From: CAYWXK01 sp964462515
GTDB lineage: Bacteria > Planctomycetota > Phycisphaerae > Sedimentisphaerales > Anaerobacaceae
DNA: 16,212 bases
Direction of reading: 5' to 3'
Assembly (NCBI GenBank): GCA_964462515.1
Contig: CAYWXK010000064.1
Coordinates: 1-16,212, forward strand
A program made the translations under genes and the position numbers. Each line of letters begins with the position of its first letter. Within the stretch, counting starts at the first letter, position 1. Below the pieces are notes generated by a model. The model was given only the letters and a program-made list of their open reading frames with translations. It was not told the DNA's origin and made no database searches. This document shows, piece after piece, positions 7,801-15,219 of the stretch.

Positions 7801-8195
7801 GATGGATTGAAGGTGCGAAAGAACCAGCTATAAAAAGGGTCTGTCAGGCCCAGTATAGCAGGAAAGGCGAAGGCGTAAGCACCTATCCCAAGCTCCAGTA
7901 GTGCATACAACCTCAAAGGTTGCGAGGTCCTATCTCCGATTTTTCCCAAAGAAAAACTACCGGCTGCTAAACCGAGCATAAATGCGGTCAGAACTGTGCT
8001 TGCGGCGAAAACGGTGTTGCCAAAGACCACACCGAGGGCCCGCATCCAGGCAACTTCATAAATCAGTCCTGCTGCACCTGAGATAAGAAATAATGGCAGA
8101 ACCAACCCCCGCATTTTCCTGTCGGAAGACAGGAGCGGGGTGAAAATCCGACTTTGGGCTGCAGCAATAGTTTTTGCTTTTGGATTTTTGTTCAT
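4825..8195 (-). CDS. Fused membrane spermidine-synthase-like protein with C-terminal TPRs (split by assembly gap)
   Basis: The gene is interrupted by 100 N, but collapsing the identical 55-base flanks gives one frame of 1071 residues. Order: a six-helix-type unit (about 20-235, with ISGAAGLIYEVAWMR and GLLYAINTFGAVAGSF), a second copy of the same unit (about 275-500, with LSLEVLFTRVLVFVLGTSAY and GQLYAYNTIGCVIGSF), then a spermidine-synthase-fold methyltransferase-like domain (about 520-770), and TPRs (about 905-1045). The catalytic-type domain has SAM-type motif KVLQIGFGSGETS near 580-590, an acidic loop VEICPAVFE near 606-614 and MNDSTYPG near 654-661, where the Asp matches the spermidine-synthase catalytic aspartate. 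True polyamine synthesis is doubtful for such fused membrane forms; the substrate is unknown. ATG 8195 is preferred to TTG 8204; neither has a clear ribosome-binding site. Confidence 0.85.
7338..7392. repeat. Left copy of the 55-bp duplication flanking the N gap
   Basis: These 55 bases, from GGCGAGATAAAATC to TTCCTGCAAG directly against the N run, are identical to 7493-7547 on the other side. The overlap length of exactly 55 fits the k-mer overlap left by a de Bruijn graph assembler. Confidence 0.95.
7393..7492. other. Assembly gap of exactly 100 N
   Basis: The run is a scaffold placeholder, not measured length. Because the flanks are the same 55 bases, the true gap is most likely minus 55 (an overlap), and no sequence is probably missing. 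Confidence 0.97.
7493..7547. repeat. Right copy of the 55-bp duplication flanking the N gap
   Basis: Identical to 7338-7392. In the minus-strand reading it codes for VVVGILSLILSR at the junction of the first and second membrane units. Confidence 0.95.
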
Positions 8196-8240
8196 TGTTG
8201 GCAAAGAACGATGAACTGGTAAATTCGGAAATGGTTAATT

Positions 8241-8305
8241 AGTTAATTGGACTGTTTTGCATCTGGCGTAATCGCTGCTCATCAATTAATACTCACCAAT
8301 TAACT
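8241..8305. repeat. Inverted repeat in the intergenic region before the fused gene
   Basis: AGTTAATTGG (8241-8250) is matched by its exact complement CCAATTAACT (8296-8305). Further AATTGG/CCAATT copies, including the small palindrome CACCA-GTTCAAT-TGGTG nearby (about 8321-8337), fill the 166-base space between the glycosyltransferase stop and the fused gene. It may form a transcript structure or be a decayed repeat; no U-tract terminator is present. Confidence 0.45.
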
Positions 8306-8370
8306 TACATAGGCACAGACTCACCAGTTCAATTGGTGCGGGGCTGAGCAATGAATACAGGACAATAAAC

Positions 8371-9831
8371 TCACAGCCTGGGTATTTGAATTTCGATATC
8401 CTTTCTCGCTTTTGGGTCTAAATCTTGAATGGCTAATTTTGGATTTTCCACAGCAGTCTGTCTTCTTTTTTGGAATATCGAGGGTTTTTCTCTGACAAAT
8501 TTTAACCCTCTGCCTGTAACTATCTGGTTTTCTTCTCTAACGAAATCAATGTACTGCAATAGCGCCCAGGCGCTGTTATCCCACCTCATCTGGTAGCCCC
8601 TCTGGTGGGCTTCTTTTTCCATCATGAGGCGTTTATCCGGGTTGAAGACCAGATAATCGAGGGCTTCAGCTATTTGCTCGACCGAAGGTTCGCCCGGGTC
8701 AACCAGGATGCCTCTGGCGTGCCGACCGATGACGCCGCCGCTCGGACATCGCTTGTTCGAATGAATCAGCTCTACCGCGTATCTGAATTTGGTCGCTATC
8801 GCAACTCTGCCTGAACCCATTGCATCTGCCAGCACGCCGCTCGAAATTTGATGCATATTAAGATAGGGTAATACCATAATATTGGTCGCACTGTAGAGTC
8901 TGAGCAGTGTGCTCTCCTCCAGGAAAGTATCGAGGAAAACAACGTCATACTGGTCAAAGTCCGTTCCGCCAACCTCTTTAACTTTGCACCATTTCAGTTT
9001 AGCATCATCGAGGGCCTTGGCAAGTATGGTTTGATATTGTCGGTACGACTCTCCACCATCTCCCTTTATAAACTCAGGGTGGAACTGACCGGCAATCAAA
9101 TAGACTATGTTTTTTCTCTGGCTCGCGGTGCAGGACTCATCTAAAAATTTGCCATAGGCACGAATGCCATATTGTATCCCTTTGTCAGGCGAGAGAAGTC
9201 CGATGGTGGTAACAAGGAAGCGATTTTCCAAACCATATTCTTTCTTAATCGCCAATCGGTCGAACTGAGAGGGATGCTGCATTCTGACGCCGTGGTCGAT
9301 ATGTTTGAGCGTTGAACGGTCGATTCCATAGATATCTGATTCAAGGATGTTAATCGCGCTTTCTGTTGTAACAATCAGGCCATCGCTATTTTTTGCCAGT
9401 TCCTGCAGGGTCTTTTTCTGATGCGGGTCAGGGTCATCGAGCACAGTGTGCAGATACACCAGCATCGTCAATCCTCGCTGGTGGAATGTTTTTGCCATAT
9501 CGACAAAATTGGTGCCCTGGCCATCTCTGCCGTTTTTGTCAGGGTCAAGACCGTATTCGTGCTGTAATAAAACGATTGTAGGATTGGGGCTTTCATTTGC
9601 ACGGGTCAGAATGTCACGGATTGCAAAGCCCCAGGATTCGGCGTTATGCTGGTCGATAATCAGGTCAACGGGAATGGCGTAAGGACTGCTGCCATTATCA
9701 ATTGCAGCTATCCTTATATGGCCGACTTCTCCAGTAAAGTGCTCCAGTGCGTTTGCCAGGTCGCGGGAGAATGTGCCGATACCGCACCTTCGCGGCGGAT
9801 AGGTGCTTACGATTCGTATGTTATATGGCAT
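8371..9831 (-). CDS. GT-B fold glycosyltransferase (GT4/GT1-like)
   Basis: The protein has 486 residues and looks like a retaining GT-B glycosyltransferase that moves a sugar from a nucleotide donor, probably in cytoplasmic glycan or polysaccharide assembly. The N-terminal acceptor domain opens with STYPPRRCGIGTFSRDL (9-25), a common Gly-rich start in GT4 enzymes, followed by LLQHEYG (88-94). The donor domain begins near 205 with TTIGLLSPDKGIQYGIRAY. The C-terminal donor site is at about 328-347 (QISSGVLADAMGSGRVAIAT); the usual first Glu of the EX7E motif is not present, so the active site is atypical. The last 60 residues are a basic, low-conservation tail. The start ATG 9831 follows a near-perfect AAGGAGGGG site. 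Acceptor and donor cannot be told from sequence. Confidence 0.85.
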   Translation of the reverse strand: MPYNIRIVSTYPPRRCGIGTFSRDLANALEHFTGEVGHIRIAAIDNGSSPYAIPVDLIIDQHNAESWGFAIRDILTRANESPNPTIVLLQHEYGLDPDKNGRDGQGTNFVDMAKTFHQRGLTMLVYLHTVLDDPDPHQKKTLQELAKNSDGLIVTTESAINILESDIYGIDRSTLKHIDHGVRMQHPSQFDRLAIKKEYGLENRFLVTTIGLLSPDKGIQYGIRAYGKFLDESCTASQRKNIVYLIAGQFHPEFIKGDGGESYRQYQTILAKALDDAKLKWCKVKEVGGTDFDQYDVVFLDTFLEESTLLRLYSATNIMVLPYLNMHQISSGVLADAMGSGRVAIATKFRYAVELIHSNKRCPSGGVIGRHARGILVDPGEPSVEQIAEALDYLVFNPDKRLMMEKEAHQRGYQMRWDNSAWALLQYIDFVREENQIVTGRGLKFVREKPSIFQKRRQTAVENPKLAIQDLDPKARKDIEIQIPRL

Positions 9832-9918
9832 TGCAAACCCCTCCTTAAATTGGATACCAAAACGTTTCTTGGTTTTTTAGCTTTAAGATTTTAGTTAATT
9901 TGAGCTCCGAATCAGAAG

Positions 9919-10782
9919 TTACGATATTGCTGCCATTACTCCTTTTACATAGCCGACGGATTCAGCCAGCCCTGGTAACGGGTCGTCGGCATCCTTTTCG
10001 TATTCGAACGCCAGAACACCTTTATATCCGATTTTTATCAGCGTCCGCAAGTATCCCGGAATATCTATTACACCTCGCCCAACCTCTACTCCCCCACCCT
10101 TCGCTGTCGCCTGCGAGACGTCTTTTATGTGGACATCGAGCAATCTATCTGCGAATCTCTCGGCTGACTCCGATGGATTTATCCCCGACCTTTGTGTGTG
10201 CCCAATATCATCACAAAGACCGATTCTCTTATCCAAATCTTTTATTTTTTCATAAGCGCTGGCTGGTGTGGGGTAAGATTTATCGCCCGGTCCGTGATTA
10301 TGAATAGCCAGCTTTATGTTGTATTCCTGAACCTTTTTATTGACAAGCGGCAATAGCTCGTGCTGTGGCGCCCCGATAATGATTTTCATACCTGCGGCTT
10401 TAGCATAATCAAAGGCGCGATTGACCTCGTCTTGGGTGTTCATATAGATGACGCCGCCGCCGTAAAGTTCTAATCCCGCTTCTTTAACTTTTGCTACGAC
10501 TGCCTGAATTTCGGCCTGTGTGCTTTCGAGCGGCAAATGAAAGCTCTTGAAAGCGATGTATTTTAAGCCGACTCGTTTGGTCATCGCCACCGTCTGGTCG
10601 AGGTTGAATTTACGCAAGCTATACGAAGCCAGACCCAGCTTGAACGGTATTTTTTCTGCGAGCTTACTTTGAGCTGGCTCATTTTGGGCCAGTAAACGAG
10701 TTGCTGCGCCAGTTGCCGATAAGGAGACTGTTGCTGCGGCTGCCATCCGGATAAACTGCCTTCTTGTTTGCCTTTCAAGCAT
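9919..10782 (-). CDS. Tat-exported sugar phosphate isomerase/epimerase-like TIM barrel protein
   Basis: This 287-residue protein belongs to the xylose isomerase-like TIM barrel family (AP endonuclease 2 fold). It starts with a twin-arginine signal (RQTRRQFIRM followed by an Ala/Ser-rich hydrophobic stretch and an Ala-Gln cleavage region near residue 33), so it should work in the periplasm. Likely metal-site blocks are AIHNHGPGD (about 159-167), CDDIGH (190-195), DVHIKD (216-221) and FEYE (259-262). I chose ATG 10782 because GAGGAG lies 7 bases upstream. It is divergent from a Gfo/Idh/MocA gene, a pairing common in planctomycete sugar-degradation loci, suggesting joint action on an oxidised or keto sugar. 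The substrate is unknown. Confidence 0.87.
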   Translation of the reverse strand: MLERQTRRQFIRMAAAATVSLSATGAATRLLAQNEPAQSKLAEKIPFKLGLASYSLRKFNLDQTVAMTKRVGLKYIAFKSFHLPLESTQAEIQAVVAKVKEAGLELYGGGVIYMNTQDEVNRAFDYAKAAGMKIIIGAPQHELLPLVNKKVQEYNIKLAIHNHGPGDKSYPTPASAYEKIKDLDKRIGLCDDIGHTQRSGINPSESAERFADRLLDVHIKDVSQATAKGGGVEVGRGVIDIPGYLRTLIKIGYKGVLAFEYEKDADDPLPGLAESVGYVKGVMAAIS

Positions 10783-10893
10783 ATTTGTTCTCCTCAATTA
10801 AGAGCACTATTTAGGTTCTGATTAGATTTAAGATACAGCAAAAACCGCTTCAAAGCAAGGAAATTTGCTTTATGATAGGATAATATTTGATAT

Positions 10894-10899
10894 TATAAT
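10894..10899 (+). promoter_or_regulatory. Possible -10 element for the Gfo/Idh/MocA gene
   Basis: A perfect TATAAT sits 52 bases before the chosen start in the divergent region between the isomerase and the oxidoreductase. No good -35 is spaced correctly (TTGCTT is 23 bases away), so the promoter may be weak or activator-dependent. Confidence 0.35.
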
Positions 10900-10950
10900 G
10901 CCGTGCAGAAAAGGCAATTTTTTGAATATTTCATCAATAGGAATGGGAAA

Positions 10951-12276
10951 ATGCAGAATAACCGAAAAATTAAAGACCTGAACTTGATAACACGGAGGCA
11001 GTTTCTAAAAAAAACAGCCGTTGCGGGTGCAGTTTTGGCAGTGCCGACAATCATCCCTGCTTCGGTTTTTGGTGCTGATGCGCCGAGCAATCGCATTGCA
11101 ATCGGCTGTATCGGCGTTGGGCGAATGGGGCTGGGCGATATGAAGGAGATTTTGGGCTTTAAGCAGGCTCAGGTCGTTGCCGTATGCGACGTCGATTCCA
11201 AAAGATTAGAGCACGCAAAGCAACTGGTTGAAACGCACCCCTTAGGGGGAGGCTGTGAAGCATTCAGGGATTTCAGGGAGTTGGTTGCGAGGGAAGATAT
11301 TGATGCAGTAACAATTGCTACGCCCGACCACTGGCACGCATTGCCTGCTATCGCGGCAGCTAAAGCCGGAAAAGACATCTTTATTCAGAAGCCGCTGACA
11401 CTGACGATACAAGAGGGGCGGATATTAAGCGACACTGTTCGCCGCTATGGGCGCATCCTTCAGGTCGGAAGTCAGCAGCGGTCAGAGTCGAATTTTCGGT
11501 TTGCGTGCGAATTGGTCCGCAATGGTCGAATCGGCAAACTTCACACGGTCAAGGTGGGCTTCGGGATAGACCCATCCACAGGACAAAAGCCCAATATGCC
11601 TGTCCCGGATTGGCTCGATTATGATATGTGGCTTGGGCCTGCACCGTGGGCTGCTTACACCGAGGAGCGTGTCCACCCCCAAAACAGCTATGACCGGCCG
11701 GGCTGGCTACGCATACTGGATTACGGCGCGGGTATGATTACTGGATGGGGCAGCCACCATAACGACATCGCTCAATGGGGAATGGGAACTGAATACACCG
11801 GACCTGTGGAGGTTGAGGGACAGACAGAATATCCGAAGGATGGTCTGTGGGATGTGCACGGGTCATTTCGAGTAGAATATACCTACGCTAACGGCGTTAA
11901 ACTTATTTGTGCTGATGATAAGAAGAATAAACCAGGCATTCTTTTCGAGGGAACGGAGGGCTGGGTTTATGTCGATAGAGGAAAGCTCGATGCGGACCCG
12001 AAATCGCTATTGGCCTCGACGATTTCGCCTGATGAAATTCATCTTTACGAAAGCAACAATCATAAGGCCAATTTCCTTGAATGTATCAGGTCGCGGACAG
12101 AGCCTGTTGCACCTGTTGAGGTTGGTCATCGTTCCTGCACGGTTTGTCTATTGGGTGAGATTGCGATGAGGCTCGGCCGTAAGCTAAAATGGGACCCACA
12201 GCGAGAGATGTTCCTCAATGATGACCAGGCAAATCGGATGATTGCCAGAGCTATGCGCAGCCCATGGCATCTTTAG
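10951..12276 (+). CDS. Tat-exported Gfo/Idh/MocA family oxidoreductase
   Basis: The protein (441 residues) is an NAD(P)-dependent sugar dehydrogenase-like enzyme. A Tat signal (ITRRQFLKKTAVAGAVLA, residues 13-30) predicts periplasmic location, as in many planctomycete members. The Rossmann fold is marked by IGCIGVGRMG (51-60) and VVAVCDVD (75-82), then TPDHWHA (124-130) and the family block QKPLT (146-150), where the usual Glu of EKP is Gln. The C-terminal domain has GWGSHHNDIAQW (265-276) at the likely active site. The start at ATG 10951 follows AGGAATGGG; an upstream in-frame GTG (10903) would put residues before the Tat motif without a ribosome-binding site. It is followed after 24 bases by a DUF6807 lipoprotein gene and probably forms an operon with it. 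Confidence 0.92.
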   Translation: MQNNRKIKDLNLITRRQFLKKTAVAGAVLAVPTIIPASVFGADAPSNRIAIGCIGVGRMGLGDMKEILGFKQAQVVAVCDVDSKRLEHAKQLVETHPLGGGCEAFRDFRELVAREDIDAVTIATPDHWHALPAIAAAKAGKDIFIQKPLTLTIQEGRILSDTVRRYGRILQVGSQQRSESNFRFACELVRNGRIGKLHTVKVGFGIDPSTGQKPNMPVPDWLDYDMWLGPAPWAAYTEERVHPQNSYDRPGWLRILDYGAGMITGWGSHHNDIAQWGMGTEYTGPVEVEGQTEYPKDGLWDVHGSFRVEYTYANGVKLICADDKKNKPGILFEGTEGWVYVDRGKLDADPKSLLASTISPDEIHLYESNNHKANFLECIRSRTEPVAPVEVGHRSCTVCLLGEIAMRLGRKLKWDPQREMFLNDDQANRMIARAMRSPWHL

Positions 12277-12300
12277 AATTGACTATTGATTATTGAAAAA

Positions 12301-13218
12301 ATGATTATGAAGCTGTGGCTAAGTTTTCTTACAGGTTGCTTCATTGTTGCGGGGTGTAGTATCACTCGAACAAATCAGCAGCAGGTAGCGGCCAAGATTG
12401 AAAAAGATGATGTGGTTGTTACTGTTGCTGGAAAACTATTTACCTGTTACAAGTTTGGCGCATCGCAGAAGTATCCGTATTTCTGGCCGATGAACGGCCC
12501 GGCATCAGGAAAGTCTGTCACAACGGAGACATCGGAGCCATATCCGCACCATCACTCTTTGTTTTTCGGCTGCGACCGAGTCAACGGCGGCAACTACTGG
12601 CAGGAAGGCAATGAAAAAGGACAAATCGTCTCACAGGGGACCAAAATTATCGAATCATCGGGCGACCGTGTTGTCTTCGCCGACGAGTGTTTATGGATGC
12701 AGCCGGGCAAAGAGCCGGTCATTTGCGACCAACGGCGTATCACAATCTCATCGCCCAACAAAGACCTTCGATTTATTGATTTCCAGATTACACTGGAGAT
12801 GTTGATGGACGTCTCTATTTTGAAAACAAACCACTCTCTATTTGCTGCACGTGTTGTGCCCGAGTTGAGTGTTGGTTCAGGCGGGACACTGATTAACGCT
12901 GAAGGCAAGAGAAGCGAAAAGGACACCTTTGGCGTGGCTTCGCCCTGGTGTGATTATAGCGGCACGCGTGAAGGCATTACCGAAGGTATTGCTATTCTGC
13001 AGCACCCTCGCAATCGCTGGTTTCCGGCCAGGTGGTTCACACGCGACTACGGCTTTTTCTCGCCAACTCCAATGTTCTGGCTGGAGGGAGACAAGCTCCA
13101 ATTCGCTAAGGGTGAAAAGCTTACTTTGCGCTATCAGGTTGTCGTCCATAGCGGCAACTCGATTGCTGCAAAAATAGAAGAGATATTCGAGCAATATGAA
13201 AAATCAACTCTCCGTTGA
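12301..13218 (+). CDS. DUF6807 (PmoA-like) lipoprotein
   Basis: This 305-residue protein begins with a lipoprotein signal, WLSFLTGCFIVAGC, whose lipobox IVAGC puts the lipidated Cys at residue 19, so the mature protein should be membrane-anchored outside the cytoplasm. The body matches DUF6807: YPYFWPMNGPASGKSVT (58-74), PHHHSLFFGCDRVNGGNYW (82-100) and a late PTPMFWLEGD block. Members often occur beside Gfo/Idh/MocA and TIM-barrel isomerase genes, as here, and may bind or process plant-type or marine sugars. No enzyme activity can be assigned. ATG 12301 or 12307 are both possible starts; neither has a good ribosome-binding site, and TTG 12286 is less likely. Translation may follow closely from the upstream gene. 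Confidence 0.85.
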   Translation: MIMKLWLSFLTGCFIVAGCSITRTNQQQVAAKIEKDDVVVTVAGKLFTCYKFGASQKYPYFWPMNGPASGKSVTTETSEPYPHHHSLFFGCDRVNGGNYWQEGNEKGQIVSQGTKIIESSGDRVVFADECLWMQPGKEPVICDQRRITISSPNKDLRFIDFQITLEMLMDVSILKTNHSLFAARVVPELSVGSGGTLINAEGKRSEKDTFGVASPWCDYSGTREGITEGIAILQHPRNRWFPARWFTRDYGFFSPTPMFWLEGDKLQFAKGEKLTLRYQVVVHSGNSIAAKIEEIFEQYEKSTLR

Positions 13219-13235
13219 CGAAAAACGGTGGCTTA

Positions 13236-13376
13236 CCCCGTTAGTCCACTTGGGGATGCCTTGCGGCAAAAGAAAGCACTGACCCTTTAGACCTTTAGGT
13301 CTAAACGGGACCTGCCTTTTAGGCGGGATAGCGAGAATGGGGTTTACCCCATTTAGAAATGAAATTTCTAACGGGG
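13236..13376. repeat. Cluster of palindromes between two convergent genes
   Basis: At least four hairpins are packed into 140 bases: CCCC...GGGG at 13236-13255, TTTAGACC-TTTA-GGTCTAAA inside CCC...GGG (13283-13309), CCTGCC-TTTTA-GGCGGG (about 13311-13327), and CCCC enclosing TTAGAAAT-GAA-ATTTCTAA enclosed by GGGG (13347-13376). GGGG-TTTA-CCCC at 13339-13350 uses the same CCCC, so two folds compete. Arms share a CCC(C)GTTAG-like edge, which suggests one palindromic repeat family. The position between convergent genes would also suit transcript ends. Confidence 0.7.
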
Positions 13377-13392
13377 CAAACGCACGACGATT

Positions 13393-13557
13393 TTAGTCTT
13401 CGATAGGTTCAAATTCATCTTTGCTGGCGCCGCACTCCGGGCAGACCCAGTCATCCGGCAAATCCTCAAAGGCAGTGCCGGGTTCGACGCCATTATCCGG
13501 GTCGCCCGCAGCGGGGTCGTAGATGTAACCGCACATCAAACATTTGTATTGCATCAT
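13393..13557 (-). CDS. Rubredoxin
   Basis: This small gene codes for a typical rubredoxin of 54 residues, an electron carrier with one iron held by four cysteines. The two knuckles are clear: CLMCGYIYDPAAGDP near the start and WVCPECGASKDEFEP near the end. An ATG also lies at 13563, but GAGGAG is only one base from it and 7 from the ATG at 13557, so 13557 is the likely start. It is the last gene of the oxygen-defence operon; rubredoxin is a known electron donor to desulfoferrodoxin and rubrerythrin, so it likely feeds its upstream neighbours with reductant from NAD(P)H. Confidence 0.95.
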   Translation of the reverse strand: MMQYKCLMCGYIYDPAAGDPDNGVEPGTAFEDLPDDWVCPECGASKDEFEPIED

Positions 13558-13604
13558 ATTCATACTCCTCAGCGTTTTTTTCTTTTTTGGGAAAGTTTTA
13601 TCGC

Positions 13605-14087
13605 CTATTTCAAAGAGGCAAGCTTGTCGCCCAAAATAACAATGTGGCTCATCTCTTCAACAATAATGGCTTCGACCTTGTCCTTGCCCGCTTTGCGTGA
13701 GACGCTTTCTTTAAGGGCAGAGTAAAAGACGATTGAGTCTTTTTCCAGACCGATTGCCATTCTTAAGATGTCCTTTGCTTTCTTGCCGGTTAGCAGTTTA
13801 GCCGGATTGGCCTTGACGTCGAAAACATGGTCGCTGGCCATAATACGCAGATACATCTGCGCCTGGCCATCGGGGTCAAAGACGAGCGGCTCCTTCTCTG
13901 CTTCGGTGAGTTTGGAACGCATATCCGTAAAGGTAACAAGATGCTGGTCTTCCATATTAGCCAGCTCGAGAAGCGTTTTTTTGAGCGATGATATTTTTTT
14001 TGCTGCGGCGCGGTAAAACTTTCCTCCGTTTCTTTCGATTTGCTGCGCCATTTCGAGGATTTCATCTGCGTTAAAAGGCATTGCCAT
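13605..14087 (-). CDS. Ferritin-like di-iron protein (rubrerythrin-type, no rubredoxin domain)
   Basis: The protein has 160 residues and the four-helix pattern of ferritin-like proteins. Candidate di-iron ligands are E18 (in IERNGGKFY), E46/H49 (NMEDQHL), E115 (GLEKDSIVFY) and E145/H148 (VEEMSHIVIL), the two ExxH motifs and two single Glu expected for this fold. It lacks the C-terminal rubredoxin domain of classical rubrerythrin, so it probably takes electrons from the separate rubredoxin encoded just downstream, or acts in iron binding or peroxide removal. ATG 14087 has an AGGAG site 7 bases upstream. Confidence 0.88.
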   Translation of the reverse strand: MAMPFNADEILEMAQQIERNGGKFYRAAAKKISSLKKTLLELANMEDQHLVTFTDMRSKLTEAEKEPLVFDPDGQAQMYLRIMASDHVFDVKANPAKLLTGKKAKDILRMAIGLEKDSIVFYSALKESVSRKAGKDKVEAIIVEEMSHIVILGDKLASLK

Positions 14088-14167
14088 TCCTATTCTCCTT
14101 TAACTACTGGTTATGTAAATACACGCCGACACAATTGCGGTAAAGCATAAGTTTTTGCTGAGTACTC

Positions 14168-14545
14168 TTACTTTCCTTCCCACAATCCGTGGACATTACA
14201 ATATTCTCGTGCCGTTATCGTTTTGGCATCAATGTTGAACACTGCCTCGGGTGCTTGTCCGGGGCTGAGGAACTGTCGATACGCCTTGCCGTCGGCGATG
14301 ACTTCAATCCACTCGATGTAGTGTTTTTCTTCCATAGGATGAGGGATGCTGCCGACTTTTACTTTGAAGCCGCCGGCGACTTTCTCGGTAACAGGGACGT
14401 GCTTTTCTTTGCCGACATCGGCTGTTTTCGCAGCGAGGTTCTTCATCGGCTGACCGCAGCAAACCAGTTGACCGGCACCAGCGTGGAGCACTTCGACGAT
14501 GTTGCCGCAGATTTCGCATTTATAGATTTGAAGTTTCTCAGTCAT
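14168..14545 (-). CDS. dfx: Desulfoferrodoxin (2Fe superoxide reductase)
   Basis: This 125-residue protein reduces superoxide to hydrogen peroxide without making oxygen, the usual defence of anaerobes. All ligands of the two-centre class are present: C10, C13, C29 and C30 for the N-terminal desulforedoxin-type iron, and H49, H69, H75, H119 and C116 for the catalytic iron, with E47 and K48 in the conserved EKH loop. The length is standard. ATG 14545 follows AAGGGGA with 6 bases spacing. It lies 68 bases after rubrerythrin, which would remove the peroxide it forms. Confidence 0.97.
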   Translation of the reverse strand: MTEKLQIYKCEICGNIVEVLHAGAGQLVCCGQPMKNLAAKTADVGKEKHVPVTEKVAGGFKVKVGSIPHPMEEKHYIEWIEVIADGKAYRQFLSPGQAPEAVFNIDAKTITAREYCNVHGLWEGK

Positions 14546-14613
14546 AATTTTCCCCTTTCAGAATCTGGCCATTTCCACTGTTTCTATTTAGCGTTAGCGA
14601 GACGGTTGCCTGC

Positions 14614-15186
14614 TCAATAATTAGCGGCTTCCAGTTCGTAATAGCTTCGCGGATGTGCGCAGGCCGGGCAGGTTTCCGGCGCTTCAGGTCCTTCGTGAAC
14701 ATAACTGCAATTTCTGCAAACCCATCGAACCGGCTTTGGACGTTTGAAGACAAGACCCTCAGTTACGTTCTTTGCCAATTCAAGGTATCGCTGCTCGTGG
14801 CGTTTTTCGGCGACGGCGATATTTCTGAAAACAGTCGCAATTTCAGGGAATCCTTCCTTGTCTGCTGTCCCGGCGAAACTCGGATACATCTTGGTGCATT
14901 CATAGCGTTCGCCAGCTGCTGCTGCCTTTAGATTTTCGAGGGTATTACCGATGACGCCGGCTGGAAAGGCTGCGGTGATTTCCGCTTCGCCGCCTTCCAG
15001 GAATTTGAACTCTCTTTTTGCGTGCTCTTTTTCCTGGTTGGCGGTCTCTTCAAAAATTGCGGCTATCTGCTCGTAGCCATCCTTGCGGGCCTGGCTGGCA
15101 AAATACGTGTAGCGGTTCCTCGCCTGGGATTCGCCGGCGAACGCAGCCAGTAAATTCTTTTCTGTTTGCGTTCCTTTGAGCTTCAT
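14614..15186 (-). CDS. rbr: Rubrerythrin
   Basis: The protein (190 residues) is a standard rubrerythrin, a cytoplasmic NADH-linked peroxide reductase. The di-iron domain carries E19, E52 with H55, E93, E96, and E127 with H130. The C-terminal rubredoxin domain has WVCRNCSYVHEG (C157, C160) and CPACAHP (C173, C176). ATG 15186 is preceded by a strong AAAGGAGG site. It follows the PerR-type regulator by 33 bases and is very probably in its operon, so it should be induced by peroxide. Confidence 0.97.
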   Translation of the reverse strand: MKLKGTQTEKNLLAAFAGESQARNRYTYFASQARKDGYEQIAAIFEETANQEKEHAKREFKFLEGGEAEITAAFPAGVIGNTLENLKAAAAGERYECTKMYPSFAGTADKEGFPEIATVFRNIAVAEKRHEQRYLELAKNVTEGLVFKRPKPVRWVCRNCSYVHEGPEAPETCPACAHPRSYYELEAANY

Positions 15187-15219
15187 TTAATGCCTCCTTT
15201 TATACAAAACTAATTTTTT

